From NCBI GenBank assembly GCA_001792895.1, contig MARA01000010.1, positions 248,001 to 312,000 on the forward strand: a stretch of DNA of 64,000 nucleotides, given 5' to 3'. The translations under genes and the position numbers were made by a program. This document shows, one piece after another, positions 25,082 through 37,386 of the stretch. Below the pieces are notes generated by a model. It had not been told where the DNA came from, did not search any database, and saw nothing but the letters and a program-made list of their open reading frames with translations. This DNA is from Lentinus brumalis. Its lineage: Eukaryota > Basidiomycota > Agaricomycetes > Polyporales > Polyporaceae. Every line of letters starts with the position of its first letter. Positions within the stretch are counted from its first letter, which is position 1.

Positions 25082-27277
25082 ATGATGACCTCTATGAACA
25101 CTCCGTCCTTCCTGCCCACGCTGCCCGCACTGGACAACACTTTTGGCGCATACCTGCTTGGGACCTTCCTGGGTATGCTGTACGTCATCAGTGTTTGCCC
25201 AGTCTCGAATAACCGCGATGGTTGACCAAATACCTCTCAGCCAATACGGTGTCCTTTTGTACCAGGTCCAGGAGTATTGCCGGCTGTATCCCCGAGACCG
25301 CGGAGTGCTGAAGGGCCTGGTATGTAGTTCCTCGTATCCCTCGTATTCCTCGTCCCATATCTGTTCTAGGCTGATGCAGATACAGGTGGCGGCAATCGTG
25401 TCAGTAGGTCGTGCTCCGGCATGCATATTGCTTGACTCATATTGGCGCAGACTGCTCGAAACGGTCTTCGGCATCTTGAATATTCACACATGGTGGGTCG
25501 AAGCGCTGTCTGTGTTGCCACACACCTTTGAACGGCTCAAGCAGCTATCACTACCTCGTCCTGAACTACTTTGCGCCCCCGCGGCTCCTTTTCGGCGTTT
25601 GGTGAGTGTATACACTGCATGCCGTAACGCTTGTAGGCCGTTCACTGAAGCTCGCATAGGTCCATCAATGTGAGTGTGTCTCCGCACAGGGAATCATTTC
25701 TTGGCTCACGTACGCCGCAGCTTACACCGCTTTCATCGGTGAGTCCTCTCGAAGATCACGAGTGAGGCTGGTTGACCCAAACATCATACCGCAGGCGATG
25801 ACGGTCGTCGTGGCACAAAGGTATGTCGCGACATTGCAAAGGTTCCTCGCGTCTTACGTCAATTATCAACAGCTTCTTTGCTCGGCGGGTTTTCCTTGGT
25901 ATGATCTTACCCGCGCTCCAGTGAACTTCAATTGGTCTGATGGAAGGTGAAGTTGGACGTCGCTACAGATCCATAGCTCTGATAGCTGTGAGTGCGTTCC
26001 CCTGTCCGAATCAATGACGCACTCACACAATCACGCTTTCAAAGGTATTCTTGTTCGTTGCGATAATTGGTGAACATGTCGTCCGATTAGTCCGCGTGCG
26101 AGCGGTTGCTGATGTCGGCTCAATATGCACGCAGCACTCGATGCAGCCGGAACCGCGCAGGCGTGCGTTTATCCTTACATCGACTCTATGCTGGCATTTG
26201 ACATGCAATGCCTCGTCTGTGTAGGTTCTTGGTGAAGGAGTTTTCGAAATCGGGGAAAGTCGCGGCGAGTACGGCATTGCACTGGTTGATGAGGGTGGCT
26301 GACCTTCTGGCCTTCCCTACTTCGTAGTGGCTCGCGGCAGCGGGCTCCATAACTGCGAGCGTGGCTGACCTGTTGCTCACGGCCGTGTTGATTGTTGCCC
26401 TGCGTCGAAGTCGGACCGGGTTTAAGCAGTGCGTAGTGTTGGTTATGCACCTTGAAGCTGAAAGTGTCTCTGACATGAGATATCCCAGTACTGATTCGCT
26501 CATTTCGGTGATCACGATGTATACTATCAATACAGGTGCGAAGCACCTTCTTCATGCTCTACTATAAGCTGACGGTGTGCACTCAGGCCTCCTGACTGGG
26601 TAATCATACCGTCCGGCTTGATTACTATGCACTGTGCTGAACGCGCACTCCTAGTATCTTTCACGTGCTCTTGTGGATCGTAGTGAGTGCAACAGTACGA
26701 TTACCAGATCCACTTCCTCGTCGCTCACCGTGCATGTCTCTCAGTCTATCAAGTACCCGGAGAACCTCATCTACGGGCTGATTGGTATCATCAACACACG
26801 ACGTTAGTATCGATACTTTGTCGGAGAAGTCCATATAACTGATCGGACCCCACCCAGTATACGGCAACGTGCTGCTTGCTACGTGTGTCATACATTCATA
26901 CACATTACGCGATGCAACGACCTGACAGAGTACTTATTCTCACTAGGCTTAACGCTAGAATCTCGTTCTCAAAGCGAGGTATGCACACTTTCGGTGTGAT
27001 CACGGCGGACCTGCCGGAAACATCCATGGAGTTTCGTCCTGGGGGATTCCAGTCCGGTGATACCACCGTGCCGAGGGACGTCATTGAGCTTAAGTCGTGG
27101 AACAAGTCTCAAGTAAGCAGAAATTATCGTCCGAAGGGGTATGTGCTAATTGTAGACCTTGCGCAGGGTGGTGTCGGGGTGGATGACGTGAACCACATCA
27201 GTAGCATGAAGGCCAGCGGGCGTTCGATGGGCGTCGACGACTCGGATTCGGAGGGCCGCACCGCAGCTATTGCGTAG
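25082..27277 (+). CDS. DUF6534-type membrane protein, array copy 2
   Basis: Start ATG ATG at 25082/25085, then PALDNTFGAYLLGTFLGML as in copy 1. YGVLLYQVQEYCRLYPRDRGVLKGL, LLETVFGILNIHT, YHYLVLNYFAP, SFFARRVFLG, EVGRRYRSIALIA, TDSLISVITMYTINTG and LNARISFSKRGMHTF follow in order. The tail has VDDSDSEGRTAA before the TAG at 27275-27277. The intron that splits RVFLG and EVGRRYR (near 25901-25948) has clean GT-AG ends, and the homologous position is split in the other two copies. I saw no unavoidable stop or shift, so I treat it as a gene, not a pseudogene. Expression is unknown. Confidence 0.7.
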
Positions 27278-27285
27278 GCTGTTGC

Positions 27286-27690
27286 AATACATCTCCAGCA
27301 CGTTCGACAGGTGAGTTGTGCGGCCCGGGCGCGCACCACAGCCTGAGGGCGATACCGAGGTTGACTTCTATGATACGTACCTAGGTTCTTCTTTCCAGTG
27401 AAGTCAAACCTGTGGGTAAGTGACTCGATATTTTTGAGATGTGTCTCACCCCAAAATGTTCTGACCGGCGGGGCTTAGGAAGGATACGGCGCACCAGAAC
27501 AAGGGAGTGTTCGACGGCATCAGACAGGTTGTACTCAAAGAAGGACTTTGTGGGTTCTCTCACAGCTTTAGCATGTGCTGAGCCAGAGTATCATGACGAT
27601 CCAATATTATCTGTGAATTGAGCTGATTTGTCGTTGAGCAGCGCGGGACTCATATCATCTTGACATCGTATGAGATATATTTTCGGAGGA
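27286..27690 (+). pseudogene. Carrier gene 3' fragment in unit 3
   Basis: Most decayed copy of the carrier 3' end. Recognisable pieces are the TTCGACAGGTGAG junction, the KDTAHQNKGVFDGIRQ-like exon and a truncated HIILTSYE-like end. The coding frame is interrupted (TGA after TTTAGCATGTGC), and the C-terminal helix is missing. Confidence 0.75.
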
Positions 27691-28400
27691 TAGACGATGT
27701 AGGTGGACAGCCCCCGAGCCCCTATCCACCATCATTTCGTAGAGTGCTTCCCTCCATCACGATACGCGGTGAGTATCCGTACCGTCAGGGCCCACATGGT
27801 TTGCGGGATGCCCTCATCCCGCGATCTTCAATCTCCGAATATAGCCCACCCGTAGAAGAGGCGTACTTATCAGAGAAGTCGATCTAAACTGACGTGTTAC
27901 AGGGTGCGCCTGGTTCTTCATCTACCGCCGAAGCAAGGGTTTGGTAATTCTGAACCGTCCTGGGGCCCTTGTTCTCTTTGTGAAGGCACTCCCATGACCT
28001 ACATCAGGCCGACATATCTCTCATACCATGATATCGACTCAGCTGGATGCGGCGGCTGCCTTTCATCGACCTCAACGTTCAACTTCCAAGATGATCGAAG
28101 TGACGGACTCGCTATCAGGGTGGCGTAACCCGGTCAAGGCATGCCAAGTCAACATCCCATGAACTGGTTGTTCGGGCGTCGATGAGCTGTGTGGCGATCA
28201 CACCTCATTATCGGGGTTCCGCGTGCCTAGTGGTGCGTACAGTTCAGTTCTTCGGACTGCCTCTCGAACCTTTGGCACCGGGTGGGAGCGTCTTGCTCAT
28301 TCGCTGGTGCCTGCAGAACATCCATATTAACTTGGAGTTTGGCCAGCATCTATAAAGCACCCGTGCACGTCCTTGTGTCTTCCCAGAGACATCCTCCACG
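27691..28400. other. Spacer of tandem unit 3
   Basis: Non-coding; homologous to the other two spacers. The segment just upstream of 28400 (CATAAAGCACC-like in units 2 and 3) is the best-conserved part and is probably the DUF6534 promoter. Confidence 0.55.
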
Positions 28401-30623
28401 ATGACCTCCACGAACGCTCCACCGTTGGCCTTCCTGCCCACGCTGCCCGCACTTGACAACACTTTCGGCGCATACCTACTTGGAACTATGCTGGGTATGC
28501 TGTACGTTCTGCGCCGTGCGATATCTGTCCCGGTCTCGCAACACTGCTGACGGAGGGCCTCCTAGCCAATACGGTGTCCTCTTGCACCAGGGGCAAGAGT
28601 ATTTCCGGCTGTATCCCCGAGACCCCAAAGTACTGAAGGTCCTGGTATGTAGTCCCTCGTATCCCTCATTCCATACCGGTTCTACGCTGATACATATGTC
28701 AGGTGGCGGCAGTCCTGTCAGTAGGCTGCCGTGCGTGTCGGGACTCGGCTGACTCAAACCGGCGCAGGCTGCTCGAAACGTTCTTCAGCATCTTGAACAT
28801 CCATACCTGGTGGGTTGTTGCGCTGCATATGGGCTGTGATTACACCGCCTCACACCTCTACTAGCTATTACTACCTAGTCACGAACTACTTCAAACCGCA
28901 GCGGCTCCTTGTCGGTGTCTGGTAAGTGCATAGCATATGACAACATAGTGGTAGCATATTCAGGCCGCCTATATGCACACTTGGATAGGTCCATCAACGT
29001 GAGTGTATCCCCGCACAGATATTCCCGTTTGACTTACATCCTCCACAGCTAACACCGCTCGCATCGGTGAGCCCTCCGAGTCTCCGACGTTACGCATCAG
29101 GCTGTCTGACCAGCGACTTTGAACGCAGGCTCTAACGAACGTTGGGGCGCAAAGGTCGGTCAAGATCACCCGAAAACCCATCGCCTCCGTTGAACTCGAT
29201 CGTCGACAGCTTCTTCGCTCGTCGGGCGTTCCTCGGTGCGGTCTTACGTGCGCTCCAGTAGGCTTCAGTCGTATTGATTGGACGTGAAGTTGGCCGTCGC
29301 TACAGATATATAGCTCTCATAGCTGTGAGTCCGCCATATGTCCGACATATTCCGCGCTCATGCTCAACGGGGATTGTGCGTCCGTAGGTACTGTTGTTCG
29401 TCGCAACGATTGGTGAACATGTCTTCTGATTCGCCGGTCCGCGAGCGGTTGCTAATGTCCGGCTCATCATGCACGCAGCGCTCGATGCAGCTGGAACCGC
29501 GGAGGCGTGCGTGCATTATGACATCAACCTCGTGTTCGCAGCTAATCAGCAGAGCGATATCTACTGATACTTATAGCTTCGTGGTCAAGCAGTTCTCGAA
29601 ATCCAGGAAAATAACGGCGAGTACCGTACAACGTTGCAATGGTCGATGAGAATGACTGACCCTCTTTGGTCCTGCCCTGTTCGTAGTGGTTCGCGACAGC
29701 AGGCTCGATAGCTACTAGTGTAGCCGACGTGCTGCTCACGGTCGTGCTGATCCTTGCTCTACGTAGAAGTCGAACTGGTTTCAAGCAGTACGTACTCCTA
29801 GATCTGCCAGCGCAGAGTATGACATCTGAGACACGCATCTCCCAGTACCGATTCTCTTATTGCGATCATCACGATGTATACCATCAACACAGGTGCGAGG
29901 TCCCTTGTTCGTGTACCTCAGTAAGCTCACGTATTTGCATTCAGGCCTCTTGACTGGGTATGGACAACCTCAGACCTCGCCACTACGATGCATTGAACTT
30001 GCAATCACAGGACGCTTCATGTACTACTATGGATTCTCGTGAGTAGCGATTGTCCATCGAATCTTCAGCTCCTCACGCTACATGGGTCCCAGTCTATCAA
30101 GTACCCCATGAACCTCATCTACGCGGCGATTGCTCTCGTGAACACACGCCGTATGTATTATTACATCAAGAGGCAGTTGGACTCACCTTGCCCCCTCTCA
30201 GTATACGGCAATGTGCTTCTTGCTACGTATGTCATATTTAACCACAGACACGTCTTAGCGCCCGACGACCTGACGGAGTCTCGTATCACCGCAGACTCAA
30301 CGCGAGGATCTCGTTCTCCAGACGAGGGATGCACACGTTTGGTGTGGTTTCGGATCTCCCGGATTCCTCGACGGCGGTGCACCCCGGGCGATACCAGTCC
30401 GGAGATCCCACCACCACTCCGAGGGGCGTCATTGAGCTCAAGCCTTGGAAGAAGTCTCAGGTAAGCAGAGCCGTCGTCTGGAGTCCCGTGTGCGCAACTG
30501 ATTCTATGCACAAAGCATGATCTTGGGACGAGTGGCACAAACGTCAGCCTGGATATCGATGACTCGAAGGTTAGCAGGACCTTGGTGAGCGATCACTCGG
30601 ATTCCGTAGTGGCCACTGCGTGA
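28401..30623 (+). CDS. DUF6534-type membrane protein, array copy 3
   Basis: ATG at 28401, then FLPTLPALDNTFGAYLLGT, YGVLLHQGQEYFRLYPRD, RLLETFFSILNIHTW, YYLVTNYFKP, SFFARRAFL, GRRYRYIALIA, DVLLTVVLILALRRSRTGF, TIAIIT-like and LLTG segments, and LNARISFSRRGMHTF. The tail ends VVATA with TGA at 30621-30623. Relative to copies 1 and 2 the tail is less acidic and has lost the conserved (E/D)(D/G)RT end. The order of exons and intron positions follows the other copies, so no obvious lesion is required. Possible sensor or receptor role inferred from topology only. Confidence 0.7.
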
Positions 30624-30690
30624 GGGGATGGTCAAGATGAGCCTCTATACAAGGAGGAGTCTACTAGAAGTGTTCAGACAAGTGAAGAAG

Positions 30691-31648
30691 TTCGTCCGCT
30701 TGGGATCCCCCGCAGTGCGGCAATTGTAATATAACTTATGTGTTCCCGTGCCCGGTACCCAGAACGGACCGCGATTATCGATACGTTTGTCTTGTCATAT
30801 TTCCCGAATGTAAGTATGTTGTCCGAATCGCACACCGAAGGCTTCAGCATCCCTGTCATTTCGTCGCACTCTCGCATGTGGTCTAGAAAGGTGGTGAAAG
30901 CATGCATGTATCAAGCTGGACATCGGCGTGAAGTGGCGCTCTCGATTAAAGCATTGCAAGCAATGCCACTATCCGCGGCTAAAGCATCGTAATAAACCTG
31001 CTGCAAGTAAGTAGCTCTCTAATCCTCTCGAATGTGAGTTGAGACAGCCTTTAGCTTGTGCACAGAGGCGCTCGATACCTCCATTCTCTAGGCATCTTCC
31101 GAAGGAGAGTATCTTCACAGTGACGGGCGTTGCGTCATTGTCAGTGCTACCCACGTGATGGTCTGCCAAAGTATAAGTACCCAGCTCGCGAGAGCGAAGG
31201 CCTGGTCGCAACTTCCTCTCTACCACCCACTTGGTCCCACTCTGTCATCGCCTCACTTGTGTCCGCCATGGCGAAGTCGAGCATCAAGGGCATAACATTG
31301 AGCAGAGCTCCGCTCATGCATATATGCGTATGTTTTTTTTTCAGATCTGCTTTCGACAGACTCTGACTGTATGCGTCGCGAACGCGTATCCTAGGCGTCT
31401 CATTAATGGACGCGTCCAGCACGTGGCTTGCACGTGACCGTGAACTCTGTCATTGTTCCCCAAATTTGGCGAAACCGAACCATGGACGTTCAGGACGTCG
31501 TGCACGTCTTAGCTCTCCGCTCGGACGAGCAGTCCCTCTTGATACCCAGCTTCTACTCTAACTTATGACTTCGTTCTGCTTTCGCCTCTTTCTTCCCCTC
31601 GTGCTTTATCTTGCGTGACGCTTTCCGTCTACCAGTTGTATAATCGGA
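30691..31648. other. Intergenic, no gene seen
   Basis: About 0.95 kb. Short open frames on both strands around 31130-31437 lack motifs. A T-tract (TTTTTTTTT at about 31332) and the last 80 pyrimidine-rich bases belong to the upstream region of the next gene. Confidence 0.5.
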
Positions 31649-34600
31649 ATGAGTGACGGTTCTTCGTGAGTCTTCCTTTGTACTCGTTCGTCCTACGCGT
31701 TCTTAGCCCTTGAGCTCTGCCACAGAAGCAGCAGGGAACCTTCTCCGGTGCGTCCCAGCAATGAAGTAGCTTATGAACGCGCCCTGACGGTGTTTCGCAG
31801 AGGCGCTACAGGCCGCGCTCTCCAGGCTCAGATGCTGGCAGTGTGGCCTCAAGCCCGTGGCAGGGTCCGTCTAGCGCACTTCATCCCTCTTCGCTCCAAT
31901 CTCCCGCTCCGTCTCCCGCCCCTCTGTTGCGGCAGCCGGTTGGTTTCGGCGCCAGCTCCAATCCTCCGTCAAATCACCGCGCGTCCCGTTCCTCGCCCCC
32001 TCAACACTACCATCCATCGCGAGACGTACACGAGGGGAGCGCGCAAAGAGTGGGATCCTCAAAGGGGAAGGAGAGGGAGGGATCGCATAGGAAGCCGAAA
32101 GACTCCTCGCGTAAAGGGAAGGAGAGGGACAAAGGAACATTCACCCACACGGCGACTCACGCTACCCTTCCCCATTCACAACCTCAACATGCACAGTTCC
32201 CTGCGGACGCGCATAAGAAGAAAGCGTTCCGCATCAACGCCTACGCGAACGATCTCAGTGCAGGAGGCACACCCTACAATACGAACAACGGCCCGTACGG
32301 TGCTGCGTATCGAGCTGACATCGGTCCTCCACCAGCAAGTAGCACTTATCCGCAACCTGATCAGTCCAGGGGGCACCGTGCCCCACCTCAAACCTCTGCG
32401 GATCCGAATCTCCAGCCAAGATCGTCATACTACCGTTACGACTACGAGAAGATCCGTGAGAGTGCCCCTGCTAATCGTGCAAAGCAAGCAGCAGCACCAT
32501 CCGCGAACGCGACACCTCCATCTCACAACTACTCACCACATCGCAGCGACACCCAGCGTTATTCTACACCCGGCCATAATCCAGACGGCCACGACCGCCA
32601 TCCACGTCCCAGCAAAAGCAAGGATACCCACATGCAGAACTACCCATATACCGTCACACAACCACTCTACGGCGACACCCATGACCCCTATCAGACCAAC
32701 TACTTCGACGCAGGCTACTCTCAGCCGCATTTCTCTGATGCTACGTATCAGTCTGTTCAGATGCCTGTCACGCATACCCCGTCTCCTGCGCCTCCACAAG
32801 AGAAACGACACAAGTCACGCCGTCATCATCACTCGTCCACACCCGTTCACGCTCCTCAACCCCAGCCGCCGCCGCCTCCCCAGCTGAACCCAGCGCAGTC
32901 TTCCGTACGGGTCTGTCGCGTCTTAACGCTCCTCATAGAGGACAAGCGGGGTGGAGATGCAGACAGTATGCTGACGGAAGTCCGTGTGCCCCTGAAGCAA
33001 GTGGACGGCGGCGATGTCGGTTTCTGGGTCGACGCGCAGGATGTGATCGAGGAGCTCCAGAAGGGACCTTCGAGGATCGATGGTAAGCGCCCATCGAGTG
33101 CTTCCTCGTGTCACGCACTAATTCAAGCTCCAGGACGCGCGAAGGTCTACACACTGAGGGGAAAGTACAAGCAGTTCTTCTTGAGAATCTCCGCGGATGG
33201 CGAGCAAGTTTGCCAATCTGCTAACCTCAAAGTCGCGCCAGACCGGACCTTGGAAGTCTTTATAGAAGATGTTGGTGGAACGGTTTCGTATCGTCGCATC
33301 CGCTGACGATTGCGCTTCACTAGAATCCTCCACCTGCTGGGATGTCGGTCGCCCCTCCCACCCCTCCACCTCAGTTCGAGCGCGGGCTCCTGACTCCAAT
33401 CACCGACCCGATGACTACTCCCTCCCCGGCACCGGCACCTATGTCGTTGCCAGGACACAAACGGGGCAGCCACTCGAGCCTGTTCAGCGGAGATGACTAC
33501 CCTTCGCCTGCAGCAGACGAGCAGAAGTTCGACCACAGTGCTATCGCAATGGCGTCCAAGAAGCGCCCGCGCTCGTCAAGCATTCAGTCCGTCCAGTCCG
33601 CTCGCTCATATACTTCGGAGGGCTATTCGCAGCCACAGCCCCACGACGTGTTCTCTCCGCCCTCTACCAGCAGGCCATCGTCATCACGACAATCTACGCA
33701 ATCCAGAACTCCTTCGCAGTCGTCCCCGCCTCCTCAGCATCGCCCTTCGGAGCCCGTGCCGATGTCGCCCGTACGAGCCTCCTCTCCACTCTCCAGCCCA
33801 CAGCCAGTCCGTGTACCGTCGCAGCCCGCGCGGCAGCTAGAATTGCAGACTCCTCCTGCGCCTTCGCCACGGCAGGTATCGTCCTCTTCCACGTCTCGCC
33901 CGTCGCCGCAGAAGAAGACGAAGTTGACTGCACCGCAGACGCAATCGCACACAGAGCATTCCGTCTCTCCAGGACCTGGTCAGCCGGGTTCCTATCCACT
34001 GAGTCACTCGCGGACTGCTTCGAGATCGAAAGAAGCCCCAGCGAAGGGGTTCTCGTCAGGGTTCACACCATCCGCGAGCAGCTTCACGTCTTCAACCTCC
34101 GCTGCAGGATTCGCGTCGTCCTCATCAGGTTTCGGTGCCTCGACGACGGGTTTCGGCGCGTCTGCTGGGTTCGGCTCCTCGGCGACGGGCTTTGCTGCCT
34201 ACGCCAACCTAGACGCGAAGCCTTCCACGAACCGCTCTACGTCGTCATCCAACGCATTTTCTCGATACGATGCTGGGCCGTTCAGCCTCCCTACGAATCG
34301 AATGCCAGCGGGCGGCACCATCCCGTCCCAGACCAACCTCCCGATCCCCTCGGTGTCGACCCAGGTCAACCTGCCGAGTGTACCTTCGCTCTCTTCCGTC
34401 TCAACTGTGACGCCTATGCCCACGACGATGCCGCCCTCGGCCATGACAGTCACTCCGACGCTCTCCGGACAAGCTTCCTCCGACCTGGACAACATCATCG
34501 GACGATACATCCGCTCGATCATCGACAAGGAGCCGGACTGGGCCGCCTTCGTAGAGCACCGCAAGCAGATGCTCACGATGCGCGAGCAGCTGCCGCACTT

Positions 34601-34931
34601 CGAGTACGTGCAGCGCGTGTTCGACCGCTTCGCGGGCAAGCCGACGCCCCCGGACCTCGAGGGCGCCGGGGGCGTCCTGATCACGAAGGCGCAGGTCATG
34701 CGTGCGTTCAACCTCCCGCTGGCGTGGGGTGAGCGCTGCACGGAGACGATCGTGCTCACGACGATGTATGGGCCTGGCGGGACGCGGGGCGAGGACCCGA
34801 GGGTGGTGCAGATGCTGGACGAGAAGCCTGCGATCACGCCGAAGATGACCGCGGAGAAGTACCTGACGCTGCTGAGGGAGGTGCATGGACAGTGGACGAT
34901 CAACAATGCGGATTCCGGATTAGCCGCTTAG
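31649..34931 (+). CDS. Large low-complexity protein with two conserved domains, family unknown
   Basis: The start ATG at 31649 opens two tiny exons (to about 31661 and around 31727-31749) that join in phase to RRYRPRSPGSD near 31801. A 487-codon frame, introns near 33083-33132 and 33274-33325, and a 529-codon frame to the TAG at 34929 follow, giving about 1000 residues. Most is disordered: Pro/Ser/His/Gln-rich, Lys/Arg patches such as KGKERE and KRHKSRRHHH (nuclear-signal-like), and Gly-Phe-Ser-Ala repeats (GFGASTTGFGAS) near 34100-34190. Domain A (32900-33270) contains RVLTLLIEDKR, VGFWVDAQDVIEELQKGPSR and YKQFFLRISADGE. Domain B, the C-terminal 150 residues, contains GRYIRSIIDKEPDW, MRAFNLPLAWGERC and TMYGPGGTRGEDPR. 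I recognise neither domain. From the composition I infer a nuclear regulatory protein. A broken paralogue lies at 37.4-38.75 kb. Confidence 0.8.
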
Positions 34932-35277
34932 AGTTTGCAGCTTATTGGTATGTCGTGTGTTGTCGCGCTTCTGTCCAACCCAACTCATCTGCCGACCGAC
35001 TCGAAGTTATTAGGAGTTATTCGTTCTTCTCAACGCAGGACGTTTGTTGTATTATTAGACCCTCCTTCTGGTTCACATCAACGGAGTGCTGCGTTTCCTC
35101 GATGTTTCCCCGAGAGTCAGTTGATGACTTGCGTGTGAGATGCCATGGCACGTCCCAGCAGAGGTCATATGGCTCTCCGGACCGTGCTCCTGATAGCGAT
35201 CTCTACATAGGCAGTGTTGCACCCCGAGCCTCCTCATCCGAAGCCTTCCAGCACTGTCATCGACGCTCGTCGTCCTG
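34932..35277. other. Intergenic between unknown gene and dioxygenase
   Basis: About 350 bases. No gene; 3' UTR of the upstream gene and promoter of the dioxygenase gene. Confidence 0.5.
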
Positions 35278-36793
35278 ATGGCCGTCACAGAGTACAAGTA
35301 TCTGACGCCCGAGCAGCGCGAGCATTTCTTGCAACTTGGATGGGTCAAGATCCCCAATGCCGTCAAGGAGGAGTACCTGAAGGCATTCACGGAGAACGTG
35401 TGGATCAGGCTGGGGTACGATCCTGACGACAAGTCGACGTGGACGAGCGAAAAGGTACGCCATTGGGCTCAAGATGTTCGGTGCGAATGCTAACGACTGC
35501 GTTCGTGCAGATCCACATGCCACGTCACCGCGAGGTCCCGACGAAGGACTTCATGCCCCGAGCGTGGGGTGCGATGTGTGCGTGGTTCCACCCCAGGTTC
35601 ATGTAGGACTGAAAGTGACTGTGGAGTACACAGGCGAGCTCCTTGGCGGGGAAGATCGCGTCGACCCGACTCTCTTCGAGAGCTGCGGAGACAGTCTGAT
35701 AGTCAACCTCGGATCAGACCAATGGATCGATGTAAGTTCCTGCTTCACTAGTATGCGGCGCCGTGCTTCACAAGCGTGGGCAGAAAGTGATAGAGGCAAA
35801 TAACTTGGGGAACTGGCACATGTGCGTTACTCGTATCGCTCCGCTTTCGTTTGTCTTGCTCACTCATGTTTTGCTAGTGATGGCGACTGGTGAGAATCGT
35901 CAGTAGCATGCTGAGGTAAATCTGTTCGTGAACAAGATTCGCGCAGGTTTACGCACTTCCTGGACTCCGGCGAGCAGGGGCTTACGGTGATAGTCCTCTT
36001 CAACGACATCAGAACCCGAGCTGGAGGGACCTATATCGCTCCAGAGGGCATCAAGAATGTCGTTCAATGGTACGAATGTCGCACTTCTCGCGTCGTAACT
36101 CGTGAGACTTACGAGAACGTCCTCGTCAACCAGGCTGTATGATCATCCGGAGGGCGCAAACGACATGCCACAAGATCCTGACGGGAGCCGTTCGATCTGC
36201 TCCATCCAGAAGTGTGAGGAGTTTGTGGAGGTCAGTATGCATCTTTCCAAAGTGCGACCAGCAACTGACGCCTTGATGTAGCTTACAGGGGACGCGGGAG
36301 ATGTGATTCTCCTGCACCCATTCATGGTTGGAATGACGCCTCCATCTTGTCGGATTACCCTAATGTTCATGGTCTTCTGTTTGCGCAGCCTCACTCCGCC
36401 TCAAAGAACCACTTGCGTATCCCTCGTTTCATCACAAACCCTCCGATCACACTCAAGGAACCACTCAACTTGAATCGGAGTGATCCTACCGACTACGTGA
36501 GTGGATTGCACGTACAAGGTCTATGTGTTGCTCTTACATGCTTACGTTGTATATCGCGACAGTCACTCGTAGAGCTGAAGATCCTTCGGACTCTCGGCTT
36601 GGACTCCCTGCCAGATTGGAAGATCACAGCACCTCGCAGGCGTTTCACACCGAGGACCCGGGCCGGCAAGGACGCGATGATTCGGGCAGAAGTTGAGCGG
36701 ATGAAGGTGCATGCAGTCAAGACTGGCGAATCCGTCGATAGCATGCACATCAACGGCCCGGTCCCGTACCAGGTCGTTGTTTCGTCCGGCTGA
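35278..36793 (+). CDS. Phytanoyl-CoA dioxygenase (PhyH)-like Fe(II)/2-oxoglutarate enzyme
   Basis: Fe(II)- and 2-oxoglutarate-dependent hydroxylase of the PhyH superfamily. ATG at 35278, then LTPEQREHFLQLGWVKIPNAV, the usual N-terminal helix and strand of the family. NLGNWHIDGDWFTHFLD gives the HxD iron-binding pair; the His and Asp codons are brought together by removing an intron that begins at about 35821. GLTVIVLFNDI and GGTYIAPEG are core barrel strands. DVILLHPFMPH supplies the distal His, and the Arg of LRIPRFITNPP is the expected 2-oxoglutarate anchor. The C-terminus is a basic extension (RRRFTPRTRAGKD) ending VVVSSG at 36793. About eight exons. Fungal relatives act on varied small molecules; the substrate is unknown. 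It sits between a gene of unknown family and that gene's broken copy, so it may have been enclosed by that duplication. Confidence 0.85.
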
Positions 36794-37386
36794 AGAGTAT
36801 GAACTTATGCGTTCGCAGGAATCATTCGAATTGCTCCACGGTTCCATGCCATTCTGGCGCTTCGGCCGTGTGAGTTAGACATCGGTCCGACTGTGGCTTG
36901 ACGTGCGCGACAAGCTGCGCTCGGAGACAAAGAGGCTATACATCTCGGTGAGCGACCGCAACCTGTATGAGCCTTGGCACTGTGAGCTTCAGGGAGGAGA
37001 GAGCGTTGTAGCCATTGTCACCCATATGGGGCAGTCTTCTCTGGACCGCATGATATCAGTGGTACGAGAGCGTGCTCTCTTCCCCATTGTTTTACACATT
37101 GGTTCGACAATTGCAGGCAGGCGCATTTGCTCTCCTTGCCCCTCCACGAAGATGTCATGGCGGTGAGTAGCTCCTTGAAGATGCTGTCCGTTAGACGGGG
37201 ATCGATTCGGACATGCATCCAGGGCTTTCACCATGTCCCAATTGTTCCGGCCATAAATACGCAATGTCTAGTTGAAGCCTCCCAAGAACGATGGACCGGC
37301 AAAATTTCATAGCTGCCCTCGAGCAGCCTCCTATGTTTCACATCTGTGAGTACTGCGCAACCTCCCATCTTGCTCCCTATTGACTC
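36794..37386. other. Intergenic, no gene seen
   Basis: About 590 bases without a supported gene. Frames on both strands are short and have no relation to the flanking genes. Confidence 0.5.

Larger units (their letters stand above)
23956..27285 (+). repeat. Tandem unit 2
   Basis: Second unit, about 3.33 kb. Its left part (to about 24380) matches the carrier 3' end, the middle matches the 21.1-21.7 kb spacer, and the right part is DUF6534 gene 2. Similarity by eye is roughly 65-80% and uneven, with many small indels, so the duplication is not recent. Confidence 0.85.
27286..30690 (+). repeat. Tandem unit 3
   Basis: Third unit. The carrier-derived left end (to about 27690) is the most eroded. 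The right end holds DUF6534 gene 3 (stop at 30623). A weak match to the unit start (around 30645-30690, AGTGTTCAGACAAGTGA) suggests that the array ended at another copy of the junction. Confidence 0.75.

Noticed and set aside
31748..32887. 379-codon plus-strand frame
   Set aside because: It overlaps the real low-complexity gene in another frame, is Arg/Thr/His-rich as expected for an out-of-frame shadow, and has no motif.
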